A stretch of DNA of 64,000 bases from Paraburkholderia sejongensis (GTDB taxonomy: Bacteria; Pseudomonadota; Gammaproteobacteria; Burkholderiales; Burkholderiaceae): the NCBI RefSeq assembly GCF_020880815.1, contig NZ_JAJITD010000020.1, positions 78,224-142,223 on the forward strand. The letters run 5' to 3'. The notes beneath the pieces are model-generated. The model was given only the letters and a program-made list of their open reading frames with translations, did no database searches and had not been told where the DNA came from. Position 1 is the stretch's first letter. Every line of letters begins with the position of its first letter. Made by a program: the position numbers and the translations under genes. Of this stretch, positions 16,299 through 28,638 are shown one piece after another.

Positions 16299-19200
16299 AG
16301 CGTGACGAACCGGCCCAAACCGCCCGCGAAGCGCAAACGGTCGCCGCCACCGCCAGCGCCGGCGCGGCCAAAGCGCCGCGTGCGCGCCGCCGCGGCAAGC
16401 CCGCGATGCTGAGCGACGACCCGCTCTGGTACAAGGACGCGATCATCTACCAGGTGCACATCAAGTCGTTCTTCGACGCGAACAACGACGGTGTCGGCGA
16501 CTTCCCCGGCCTGATCGCGAAGCTCGACTACATCGCCGAACTCGGCGTCAACGCGATCTGGCTGCTGCCGTTCTATCCGTCGCCGCGCCGCGACGACGGC
16601 TACGACATCGCCGATTACCGCGCCGTGCATCCGGACTATGGCCAGCTCGCGGACGTGCGGCGCTTCATCCAGGAAGCGCATTCGCGCGGCATCCGCGTGA
16701 TCACCGAGCTGGTGATCAACCACACGTCGGATCAGCATCCTTGGTTCCAGCGCGCGCGCCGCGCGAAGCCCGGCTCCAGCTATCGCAACTTCTATGTGTG
16801 GTCGGACACCGACCAGAAGTACGCGGAAACACGCATCATCTTCATCGATTCGGAACCGTCGAACTGGACTCACGATCCGGTCGCGGGCGCCTATTACTGG
16901 CATCGCTTCTACTCGCACCAGCCCGATCTGAACTTCGACAATCCGGCGGTGCTGAAGGAAGTGCTGCAGGTGATGCGCTTCTGGCTCGATATGGGGATCG
17001 ACGGGTTGCGGCTCGATGCGGTGCCGTATCTGGTCGAGCGCGAAGGCACCAACAACGAGAACCTGCCGGAAACGCACGCGATCCTGAAGAAGATTCGCGC
17101 GACCATCGACGCCGAATATCCGAACCGTATGCTGCTCGCCGAAGCGAACCAGTGGCCGGAAGACGTGAAGGAGTACTTCGGCGCCGAAGACGAATGCCAT
17201 ATGGCGTTCCACTTCCCGCTGATGCCGCGCATCTATATGTCGATCGCGAGCGAGGACCGCTTCCCGATCACCGACATCATGAAGCAGACGCCGGACCTCG
17301 CCGAGTCGAACCAGTGGGCGATCTTTCTGCGCAATCACGACGAGCTGACGCTCGAGATGGTCACCGACTCCGAGCGCGACTATCTGTGGAACACCTACGC
17401 GAGCGACCGGCGCGCGCGCCTGAATCTCGGCATCCGGCGCCGCCTCGCGCCGTTGATGGAGCGCGACCGGCGCCGCATCGAGCTGATCAATTCGCTGCTG
17501 CTGTCGATGCCGGGCACGCCGGTGATCTACTACGGCGACGAACTCGGGATGGGCGACAACATTCACCTCGGCGACCGCGACGGCGTACGCACGCCGATGC
17601 AATGGTCGTCCGATCGCAACGGCGGCTTCTCGCGCGCCGACCCCGAGCAACTGGTGCTGCCGCCGGTGATGGGTTCGCTGTACGGCTTCGACGCGGTCAA
17701 CGTCGAAGCGCAAAGCCGCGACCCGCATTCGCTGCTGAACTGGACGCGGCGGATGCTGGCGACGCGCCGCTCCAAGCAGAGCTTCGGACGCGGCACGATC
17801 CGCTTTCTGAAGCCGGAAAACCGCAAGATTCTCGCGTATCTGCGCGAGATGCCGGGTGAGGCGCCGATCCTGTGCGTCGCGAATCTGTCGCGCGCGCCGC
17901 AGGCAGTCGAACTCGATCTTTCCGAATTCAACGGCTTCGTGCCGATCGAGATGACCGCCGATTCGGTGTTCCCCGCGATCGGTCAGCTGACCTATCTATT
18001 GACGTTCCCGCCGTACGGCTTCCTGTGGTTCATGCTGTGCGAAAGCGGTCAGCGGCCGAGCTGGGCGCAGGCGCATTCGGAGCCGCTGCCCGAGTTCGTG
18101 ACGATCGTGATCCGCGAAGGCCAGGCCGGCCCGACGCCGGAGAACGTGCGGCTGCTGGAATCCGAAGTGCTGCCTTCATGGCTGAGCCGGCGCCGCTGGT
18201 TCGCGTCGAAGGATCAGAAGATGCATGCGGTGCGGCTCGCCGCGCTGACCACGATTCCGAACGGCGGCTTCGCGTTCACCGAGATCGAAGCAGATGTAGG
18301 CGATCACACCGAGCGCTACGTGGTGCCGATCGCGATCACGTGGGGCGGCGAAACCACTACGCCGCTGTTCATGCAGCTCGCGCTCGCGCGCGTGCGGCGC
18401 GGCCGCAACGTTGGTCACCTGACCGACGCGTTCGCGCTGCCGATCTTCGCGCACAACGTGCTGCGCAAACTGCGCGAACGCGCGGTCGTGCCGACCGTGC
18501 AGAAGAGCGAGATCAGATTCATCCCGAGCGAGCGCTTCAGCGAACTCGACAGCCTTGGCGAGCGCCCGGAAATTCGCTGGCTCGCGGCCGAGCAGAGCAA
18601 CAGCTCGTTGATCATCGCCGACGCCGCGGTGCTCAAGCTGGTGCGCCGGCTCGTCGCCGGTATTCATCCGGAGGCGGAGATCAGCCGCTATCTGACCCAG
18701 CTTGGCTATGCGAACACCGCGCCGTTGTACGGCGAAGTGGTGCGCGTCGATCCGCAAGGCGTGCCCCATACGCTCGCGATTCTGCAAGGCTTTATCGATA
18801 ACCAGGGCGATGCGTGGAACTGGTCGCTCGACTACCTGCGCCGCTCGGTCGACGAACTCGCAATCGCGATCGACACCGAAACGCAGACCATCCCGGATCG
18901 CACCAACGAATCGATCCTGCTGGACGGTTACGGCGAACTGGCGGGCATCATCGGCCGCCGGCTCGGCGAACTGCACGTCGCGCTCGCGTCGCCGACCGAC
19001 GACCCGGCGTTCGCGCCGGAGCCGGCCAACGCGCAGCAGGTGCGGGCGTGGGTCGACGGCACGCAGAAGATGCTCGCCGCCGCGCTCGATCTGCTGGCCC
19101 CACGCATCGACCAGATCAGCGACCCGGAAACCCAGGCGCTCGCGAAGAGCCTGCTCGACCGGCGTGACGCCCTCGTGGCCGCGGTCGATCAACTGGTGGC

Positions 19201-19760
19201 GGGCGAGCTCGACGCGCTGCGTATCCGCATCCACGGTGACTTCCATCTCGGCCAGGTGCTGGTCGCGCATGGCGACGCGTATCTGATCGACTTCGAGGGC
19301 GAGCCCGCGCGCTCGCTCGAAGAGCGGCGCCAGAAGTCGAGCCCGCTGCGCGACGTCGCCGGGCTGCTGCGCTCGCTGTCGTATGCGAGCGCAGCCGCGC
19401 AATCGACCACTGAAAGCGCGCCGCAACAGACCGCCGACCGCAAGCGCGTGCTGTTCGAGCGATTCCGAGCGCAGGCCACCAGCGCGTTCCTCGCCGAGTA
19501 CCGCGCGGCGGTCGCCGACGCGCCGACGCCGCTGGTCGCGCCCGAAGCCGAGCAGGCGCTGCTCGATCTGTTCCTGATCGAGAAGGCCGCCTATGAAATC
19601 CGCTACGAAGCGGCCAACCGGCCGACGTGGCTCGGCTTGCCGGTGCGCGGCCTCGCCGCGCTCGCGAGCAGGCTGCTCGGCGACACCGGTACGCCGCCCG
19701 ATACTTCATCAACCCAGGCGTCAGACGCCGCAACGCCGCCTAACCCGGCCGAGGGCGACT

Positions 19761-19768
<8 letters not shown>
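16295..19768 (+). CDS. treS: Trehalose synthase fused to maltokinase
   Basis: A 1157-residue fusion. The N-terminal GH13 domain interconverts trehalose and maltose, with catalytic Asp241 (GLRLDAVPYL), Glu283 (LLAEANQW) and Asp349 (RNHDELTL). Conserved HQPDLNFDNP is also present. The C-terminal third is a maltokinase that makes maltose-1-phosphate; its kinase-like motifs are IHGDFHLGQ (Asp982) and LIDFEGEP (Asp999). The product feeds GlgE encoded just upstream. The first 40 residues are Ala-rich and probably disordered. It overlaps glgE by 4 bases and glgB by 8, implying coupled translation. Confidence 0.96.
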
Positions 19769-21971
<2,203 letters not shown>

Positions 21972-22078
21972 AGGAGTTGCCGCGACACGCGGCGCGCGGC
22001 GCCTCGCGAAGGGGCCGCGCGAGCGTGGCATGAAGACCCGGGCCGCGCGCCCAACAATCAGAACAGGAAAGGGGAATC

Positions 22079-24292
22079 ATGTCGCATGCGATGCCCGACC
22101 GGCTGCTGCCCGGCTCGCCCTACCCGCTCGGTGCGAGCTGGGACGGCCTCGGCGTCAATTTCGCGGTGTTCTCGGCGAACGCGCAGAAAATCGAGCTGTG
22201 CCTGTTCGATCCGACCGGCCGCAAGGAAATCCGCCGCTACCCGCTGCCCGAATGTACCGACGAAGTCTGGCACGGCTATCTGCCCGGCGCGCATCCGGGC
22301 ACCGCGTATGGGTTTCGCGCGCATGGGCCGTATCAGCCGCATTTCGGCCATCGCTTCAATCCGCACAAGCTGCTGCTCGACCCTTACGCGCGCAAGCTGG
22401 TCGGCCACTTTCGCTGGTCCGACGCGCTGTTCGGCTACCGGATGCATTCGAATCGCGCGGACTTGTCGTTCGACCGGCGCGATTCGGCGCCCGCGATGCC
22501 CAAGTGCGTAGTGGTCGACGAAGCGTTCGACTGGTCGCACGACAAACGCCCGAACGTGCCGTGGGGCGAGACCGTGATCTACGAAACCCACGTGCGCGGC
22601 GCGTCGATGCTGCGCAACGATCTGCGCCAGCACGAACGCGGCACCTTTGCCGCGCTGGCGTCGCCGGAGTTCATCGAGCATCTGCTGAAACTCGGCGTGA
22701 CCGCGGTCGAACTGCTGCCGGTGCATGCGTTTCTGAACGACCGCTTTCTGGTCGAGCGCGGGCTGCGCAATTACTGGGGCTACAACACCGCGGCGTTTTT
22801 CGCGCCGGAGCCGACCTATCTGAGTTCGCACCGGCTCGACGAAATGCGCATCGCGGTGCGCCAGCTGCACGCGGCCGGCATCGAAGTGATACTCGACGTG
22901 GTCTACAACCACACCTGCGAAAGCAACGAGATGGGCCCGACCATCTCGTGGCGCGGGCTCGACAACGCCAGCTACTACCGGCTGGTTCCCGGCGACGAAC
23001 GTCACCACATCAACGACACCGGTTGCGGCAACACGGTGAACCTGCCGCATCCGCGCGTGCTGCAGATGGTGATGGATTCGCTGCGCTACTGGTCGACCGC
23101 TTTCAACATCGACGGCTTCCGTTTCGATCTCGGCGTCACGCTCGGGCGCGAGAGTCACGGCTTCGATCCGGGCTCGGGGCTGTTCGACGCGTTGCGCCAG
23201 GACCCGGTGCTGTCGCAGCGCAAGCTGATTTCCGAGCCGTGGGACATCGGCCCCGGCGGCTATCAGCTCGGCAACCATCCGCCCGGCTTCAGCGAATGGA
23301 ACGACCGGTTTCGCGACACAGTGCGCCGTTTCTGGCGCGGCGACGCGGGACTGCGGCCCGATCTGGCCGCGCGCCTGACCGGCTCGGCCGACGTGTTCAA
23401 CCGGCGCCATCGCAAGCCGTGGGCGTCGCTGAACTTCGTCACCTCGCACGACGGCTTCACGCTGGCCGATGTCACCGCGTACGAGCACAAGCACAACGAG
23501 GACAACAAGGAGGGCAACAACGACGGCCACAACGAGAACTGCAGCCGCAACTGGGGCGTCGAAGGCCCGACCGACGATCCGGCGATTCTGGCGACGCGCC
23601 GTCGCGTGATGCGCTCGCTGATCGCGACGCTGTTCATTGCGCTCGGCACGCCGATGATGCTGGCCGGCGACGAAGCGTTGCGGACCCAGCGCGGCAACAA
23701 CAACGCGTATTGTCAGGATAACGACCTATCGTGGATCGACTGGGACCTCGCCGATTCGCCGGAAGGGCGCCGCATGACCGAGTTCGTCGCGCGAGTGATC
23801 GCGTTGCGCAAGCAGCACCCGTTGCTGCGCGAAACGCGCTTTCTGTTCGGCGACCGCGAAGTGCTGCCGGGCCTGTTCGACGTGGGCTGGTTCGACGAGC
23901 ACGGCGATCCGCTGACGATCGAAGCGTGGCAGGACCCGGAAGGCCGCGCGTTCACGCTGCGTCGCGCGGGACCGGGTCTGAACGGCGAAACCGAAGTATT
24001 GTTATTGATGCTCAACGCGCACGAGCAAGCGTTGCAATTCGTTCCTCCCGCACCGCATCTGGAATGGCACGTGCTATTGGACACGGCCGCGCCGGAGCGC
24101 GCCCCCGAGCGGCTCGCGACGCCTGCACTGGAAGTGGGCGCGCACGGCCTCGTGATCGTCGCCGCGCAGCCGACCGGCGACGCGGACTGGCAGGCGGGCT
24201 GGATAGCCGGCGCGCAGCATGGGCCGCGTTTGCTGACCGCGCTGCCGCCCGATCCGGGCACGCAGACGCACGACGATGACGGCGCGCGCTGA
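22079..24292 (+). CDS. glgX: Glycogen debranching enzyme
   Basis: A 737-residue isoamylase-type protein. The N-terminal CBM48 domain begins PGSPYPLGASWDGLGVNFAV. GH13 catalytic residues are Asp350 (DGFRFDLG) and Glu386 (LISEPWDIG). The conserved KHNEDNKEGNNDGHNENCS stretch is typical of GlgX. It removes alpha-1,6 branches so that TreY can act on linear chains. A strong purine-rich ribosome site (GGAAAGGGG) precedes the ATG, after a 107-bp spacer from glgB. Confidence 0.96.
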   Translation: MSHAMPDRLLPGSPYPLGASWDGLGVNFAVFSANAQKIELCLFDPTGRKEIRRYPLPECTDEVWHGYLPGAHPGTAYGFRAHGPYQPHFGHRFNPHKLLLDPYARKLVGHFRWSDALFGYRMHSNRADLSFDRRDSAPAMPKCVVVDEAFDWSHDKRPNVPWGETVIYETHVRGASMLRNDLRQHERGTFAALASPEFIEHLLKLGVTAVELLPVHAFLNDRFLVERGLRNYWGYNTAAFFAPEPTYLSSHRLDEMRIAVRQLHAAGIEVILDVVYNHTCESNEMGPTISWRGLDNASYYRLVPGDERHHINDTGCGNTVNLPHPRVLQMVMDSLRYWSTAFNIDGFRFDLGVTLGRESHGFDPGSGLFDALRQDPVLSQRKLISEPWDIGPGGYQLGNHPPGFSEWNDRFRDTVRRFWRGDAGLRPDLAARLTGSADVFNRRHRKPWASLNFVTSHDGFTLADVTAYEHKHNEDNKEGNNDGHNENCSRNWGVEGPTDDPAILATRRRVMRSLIATLFIALGTPMMLAGDEALRTQRGNNNAYCQDNDLSWIDWDLADSPEGRRMTEFVARVIALRKQHPLLRETRFLFGDREVLPGLFDVGWFDEHGDPLTIEAWQDPEGRAFTLRRAGPGLNGETEVLLLMLNAHEQALQFVPPAPHLEWHVLLDTAAPERAPERLATPALEVGAHGLVIVAAQPTGDADWQAGWIAGAQHGPRLLTALPPDPGTQTHDDDGAR

Positions 24293-24344
24293 GGTTGCAT
24301 TAAGGCTGCGATGAGGCTGCGTTGAGCTTGCGTCGAGGTCGCGC
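24290..24344. repeat. Degenerate 11-bp tandem repeat after glgX
   Basis: Five consecutive 11-mers of the form TGAGGCTGCGT begin on the glgX stop codon: 24290, 24301, 24312, 24323 and 24334. They differ from each other at one to four positions. A helical-turn period of 11 could be regulatory or simply a recent duplication. Confidence 0.55.
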
Positions 24345-24508
24345 CGACGTTCGCAATTCGCGCCGGCGGGGTGGCAAGAATGTTGCGACGCAACCGGAGC
24401 GCGGCGCCGCGGCGCATTCATCACATCAATGCATGCACGTAAGGCGTTGCGTATTTTCTGTAGCGCATTCCACTTGGCGGCTCGATAGCCGCTTCGAATG
24501 GTGAAGAA

Positions 24509-26413
24509 ATGTCCGAAAGACCGCTCGATCCACACACGCATCACTTCGCGCACTGCCTGCCGTTCAGCGCGCAACTGCTCGGCGCGCACGGCAGCCAGCC
24601 GCGCACGCGCTTCCGGTTCTGGGCACCGTCGTGCGCGAGCGTGCAGGTGGCCATCGAAAACGGTCCCGCCCAGGGGCTGCACGACATGACCTCGACCGGC
24701 AATGGCTGGTTCGAGGCCTGCATCGACAGCGGCGCAGGCACCCTGTATCGCTTTCGGCTCGACGACGGCCAACTGGTCCCCGACCCGGCCTCGCGCTTTC
24801 AGCCGCGGGACGTGCACGGCCCGAGCGAAGTAATCGACCCGCGCGCATACCGCTGGGAACATACCGGCTGGACCGGGCGGCCGTGGGAGGAAACGGTGTT
24901 GTACGAGCTGCACGTCGGCGCGCTGGGCGGCTATGCGGGCGTGCAACAGCGTCTGCCCGCGCTCGCCGCGCTCGGCGTGACGGCAATCGAGTTGATGCCG
25001 TTGAACGATTTTCCCGGCCGCCACAACTGGGGTTACGACGGCGTGCTGCCTTACGCGCCCGATTCCGCGTACGGCCGGCCGGAAGAACTGAAAGCGCTGA
25101 TCGACGCGGCCCACGGTCACGGCTTGATGGTGTTCCTCGACGTGGTCTACAACCACTTCGGCCCCGACGGCAACTATCTGCATACCTACGCAAAGAAGTT
25201 TTTCCGCGAAGGCAAAACGACCCCGTGGGGACCGGCGATCGATTTCGCGCGCAGTGAAGTCAGCGACTTCTTCACCGACAACGCGGTCTACTGGATCAAC
25301 GAATACCGTATCGACGGTCTGCGCTTCGACGCGGTCCACGCGATCGACGACCACGAATGGCTGCGCGAGCTGTCCGACCACATCCGCGCGCGCGTCGAAC
25401 ATGGCCGCCACGTGCATCTGGTGCTCGAAAACGAGCACAACAGCGCGAGCCTGCTCGACACGCATTTCGACGCGCAATGGAACGACGACGCGCACAACAC
25501 GCTGCACGTGCTGCTGACCGGCGAAACCGAAGGCTATTACCACGCGTATGCGGAGCGGCCGATCCGCCGGCTCGCGCGCGTGCTGGCCGAAGGCTTCGCG
25601 TATCAGGGCGACCCGTCGCCGATTCACGACGGCGCGCCGCGCGGCGAAGCGAGCGGCCATCTGCCGCCCACCTCGTTCGTGATGTTTCTGCAAAACCACG
25701 ATCAGATCGGCAATCGCGCAATGGGCGAGCGGCTGCGCTCGCTGACTTCCGATGCCGCGCTCAGAGCGGCGACCGGCTTGCTGCTGCTGTCGCCGCAAAT
25801 CCCGCTGCTGTTCATGGACGAGGAATACGGCTCGACCCAGCCGTTCCTGTTTTTCACCGACTACGAAGGCGAACTCGCCGACGCGGTACGCGAAGGACGG
25901 CGCCGCGAATTCGCCAGATTCTCCGCGTTCAGCGACGAGAAACGCCGCGCGCAGATTCCCGATCCGAACGACGAGCAGACCTTCGCCGCATCGTCGCCGC
26001 CGGCGGCCGATGCGGCGCCGACACTGGAGCGGCTCGACTGGATGCATTTTTACAAGTCCGCGCTGGCGGTGCGCGCGAAACTGATCACGCCGCGCCTGAA
26101 GCACGGCAAGGCGCTGGGCGCGACCGTGCTGCCCGCGGCCGGCGGCGCCGACGCGAATGCGCTGATCGCGAGCTGGCGGCTCGGCGACGGCGAGACGCTA
26201 TCGATCGCGCTGAATCTGTCGAACGACGACGTCGCGTTGAACCACGCGCCGGACGGCAAGGTCATTTTCGAAACGCCGCCGCGCGTGCGCGAGCGGATCG
26301 ACGCGCAGACGCTGCCGGCCAATAGCTTCGTCGCGTGGCTCACCGGCGACGTCAGCGAATACGCGAGCCGCCACGATGCCCGCGTCGTCTCCCACGAGGA
26401 GCAGCGCGCGTGA
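24509..26413 (+). CDS. treZ: Malto-oligosyltrehalose trehalohydrolase
   Basis: A 634-residue GH13 enzyme. TRFRFWAPSC opens the CBM48-like domain. NWGYDGVLPYAPDSAYG and VVYNHFGPDGNYL are characteristic of TreZ. Catalytic residues are Asp274 (DGLRFDAVHAI) and Glu307 (LVLENEHN). It releases trehalose from the maltooligosyl-trehalose made by TreY. It is preceded by a 216-bp spacer carrying the 11-bp repeats and a small hairpin (24477-24492). Its stop overlaps malQ as GTGA. Confidence 0.96.
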   Translation: MSERPLDPHTHHFAHCLPFSAQLLGAHGSQPRTRFRFWAPSCASVQVAIENGPAQGLHDMTSTGNGWFEACIDSGAGTLYRFRLDDGQLVPDPASRFQPRDVHGPSEVIDPRAYRWEHTGWTGRPWEETVLYELHVGALGGYAGVQQRLPALAALGVTAIELMPLNDFPGRHNWGYDGVLPYAPDSAYGRPEELKALIDAAHGHGLMVFLDVVYNHFGPDGNYLHTYAKKFFREGKTTPWGPAIDFARSEVSDFFTDNAVYWINEYRIDGLRFDAVHAIDDHEWLRELSDHIRARVEHGRHVHLVLENEHNSASLLDTHFDAQWNDDAHNTLHVLLTGETEGYYHAYAERPIRRLARVLAEGFAYQGDPSPIHDGAPRGEASGHLPPTSFVMFLQNHDQIGNRAMGERLRSLTSDAALRAATGLLLLSPQIPLLFMDEEYGSTQPFLFFTDYEGELADAVREGRRREFARFSAFSDEKRRAQIPDPNDEQTFAASSPPAADAAPTLERLDWMHFYKSALAVRAKLITPRLKHGKALGATVLPAAGGADANALIASWRLGDGETLSIALNLSNDDVALNHAPDGKVIFETPPRVRERIDAQTLPANSFVAWLTGDVSEYASRHDARVVSHEEQRA

Positions 26414-28638
26414 CGACCCGACGCCCCAGTGAAAAACTGCTTGCCCTCGCGACCCGCGCGGGCTTCGAAGTCGAGTGGCAGGATGCGCACCACAACGTGC
26501 AGCACGTGCCGCCTCAGACGCTCGCGACGCTGCTCGACCGCATGGGCCTGCCGTGCGCGAACGCCACGGAAATCCGCCACAGCGCCAGTGCTCTGGAGGC
26601 CGAACTATCCGGCCGCCGCTTGCCGCCGCTGATGACCGCGGTGATCGGGCGCGGGATCGCGCTGCCCGCGGCCGCCGTGAGGTCGGGCAGCCATTACCGG
26701 ATCGAACTCGAAAGCGGCGCGATCATCGATGGCCGCTTTACCGCCCCGAAAGGCGAGCAAGCGCTGCTCGCGCCGATCGACGAAGCCGGCTATCACACGC
26801 TGGTGATCAACGAGCAGCGGATGACGCTCGCGGTCGCGCCGCCGCGTTGCTATACGGTCGCCGATGCGTGGCGCACGCTGCAAGACGGTCAGGACGCCGA
26901 GGCGCCGCCGCTGTGGGGTATCGCCGCGCAGCTATACGGCTTGCGGCGCGTCGGCGACGGCGGTATCGGCGATTACACGGCGCTCGCGCAACTCGCGGAA
27001 CTGGGCGCGAAGCGCGGCGCGCATGCGCTGGCGGTCAGTCCGACCCATGCGATGTTCAGCGCGCAGCCGGAACGCTTCAGTCCGTACGCGCCGTCGTCGC
27101 GTTTATGGCTGAACGTCACGCATATCGATCCCGCCGCGGTGTTCGGCGCGGACGCCGCGCGCGCCGCGCTGGCGGCCGCGACCGCGGATGGCGACAACGC
27201 GTGGGCTCGCAACGAAGCGCTGCCGCTGATCGACTACCCGCACGCGACACCTCTGAAGCTGAAGGTATTGCGCGCGCTGTACCAGCAGTTCAATGCGGGC
27301 GAACGCGCGCAGCATTCGGCGCACGCGCTCGAATTCCATGGCTTTTGCGAACGCGCGGGCCGGGCGCTCGAAGATCATGCGCGCTTCGAAGCATTGCAGG
27401 CCGCGCAACTCGCGCGAGGCGGCGACGGTCATTGGCGCAACTGGCCCGACGCGCTGCGCGATCCGCGCAGTCCCGAAGTCGATGCGTTCGCCGCCGCGCA
27501 GCGCGACGAAGTGGATTTCTATCTGTTCATGCAATGGCTCGCCGCGCGCGGGCTGTCGCACGCGCAGCACACGGCGCGCGAAGCGGGCATGGCGGTCGGC
27601 CTCATCGCCGATCTCGCGGTCGGCTGCGACAGCGCCGGCAGCCACGCATGGTCGTACCCGGACGACATGCTGCAACACGTATCAGTCGGCGCGCCGCCGG
27701 ACCTGTTCAACCAGGCCGGCCAGTCGTGGGGCCTCACCACCTTCTCGCCGCGGGCGATGCGAACTCAGGGCTTCGCCGCGTTTATCGACATGCTGCGCGC
27801 GGCATTCGCGCACGCGGGCGGCATCCGCATCGACCACATTCTCGGCTTGCGGCGGCTGTGGCTCGTGCCCGACGGCGAAAGCGCGCGCAACGGCGCGTAT
27901 CTGCGCTACCCGCTCGAAGACCTGTTGCGGCTGATTGCGCTGGAATCATGGCGGCATCGCGCGATCGTGATCGGCGAAGATCTGGGTACGGTGCCGCCCG
28001 GTTTTCGCGAGCGGCTCGACGAACACGGCATCGATGGCATCCGCGTACTGTGGTTCGAGGGCGCGCCCGACGGCGTCGGCTTCAAGGCACCGCGCGACTG
28101 GGATCGCTTCGCGGTCGGCACGACGACCACGCACGATTTACCGACCGTGGCCGGCTGGTGGCGCGGCAGCGACATCCAGTGGCGCAACCGGATCGGCCAG
28201 ACGCTGGCACGCGCGGACGGCCGCGATCCCGAGCAGGTTGCGCTCGAAGAGCGGGCCGAACAGCGCGGCCAGCTGTGGCGCGCGTTTCAGCAGGCCGGCG
28301 TGGCGGCCCCGCAGGTCGAGCCGCCGTCCGCCGACGACGCGCCGGTCGACGAAGCGCTTGCTTTCGTCGCCGCGACGCCGGGGCCGCTGGTGACGTTCCC
28401 GCTCGAAGATCTGCTCGGGCTGGCCGAACAGCCGAACTTGCCGGGTTCGATCGACGAGCATCCGAACTGGCGCCGGCGGATGACGCTGCCGGTCGACGCG
28501 ATGTTCGACGACGCCGCGTTCAGCGACCGCCTGCTGGCCGTCGAGCGCGCGCGCCGGGCCGCGGCCGGGGCGGATGGCGCCGTTGCTTCGTCATCCTCTT
28601 CATCGAAACTTTCTTCGGAGCCTGACACGCCATCATGA
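26410..28638 (+). CDS. malQ: 4-alpha-glucanotransferase
   Basis: A 742-residue GH77 enzyme starting at a GTG that overlaps the treZ stop. An N-terminal beta-rich domain of about 150 residues precedes the barrel, as in many proteobacterial MalQ proteins. Catalytic motifs are Asp475 (IRIDHILGL) and Glu523 (VIGEDLGTVPPG). It disproportionates short maltodextrins, recycling the stubs left by TreY. The 3' end encodes a Ser-rich tail. It overlaps treY by 4 bases (ATGA). Confidence 0.95.
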   Translation: MTTRRPSEKLLALATRAGFEVEWQDAHHNVQHVPPQTLATLLDRMGLPCANATEIRHSASALEAELSGRRLPPLMTAVIGRGIALPAAAVRSGSHYRIELESGAIIDGRFTAPKGEQALLAPIDEAGYHTLVINEQRMTLAVAPPRCYTVADAWRTLQDGQDAEAPPLWGIAAQLYGLRRVGDGGIGDYTALAQLAELGAKRGAHALAVSPTHAMFSAQPERFSPYAPSSRLWLNVTHIDPAAVFGADAARAALAAATADGDNAWARNEALPLIDYPHATPLKLKVLRALYQQFNAGERAQHSAHALEFHGFCERAGRALEDHARFEALQAAQLARGGDGHWRNWPDALRDPRSPEVDAFAAAQRDEVDFYLFMQWLAARGLSHAQHTAREAGMAVGLIADLAVGCDSAGSHAWSYPDDMLQHVSVGAPPDLFNQAGQSWGLTTFSPRAMRTQGFAAFIDMLRAAFAHAGGIRIDHILGLRRLWLVPDGESARNGAYLRYPLEDLLRLIALESWRHRAIVIGEDLGTVPPGFRERLDEHGIDGIRVLWFEGAPDGVGFKAPRDWDRFAVGTTTTHDLPTVAGWWRGSDIQWRNRIGQTLARADGRDPEQVALEERAEQRGQLWRAFQQAGVAAPQVEPPSADDAPVDEALAFVAATPGPLVTFPLEDLLGLAEQPNLPGSIDEHPNWRRRMTLPVDAMFDDAAFSDRLLAVERARRAAAGADGAVASSSSSSKLSSEPDTPS

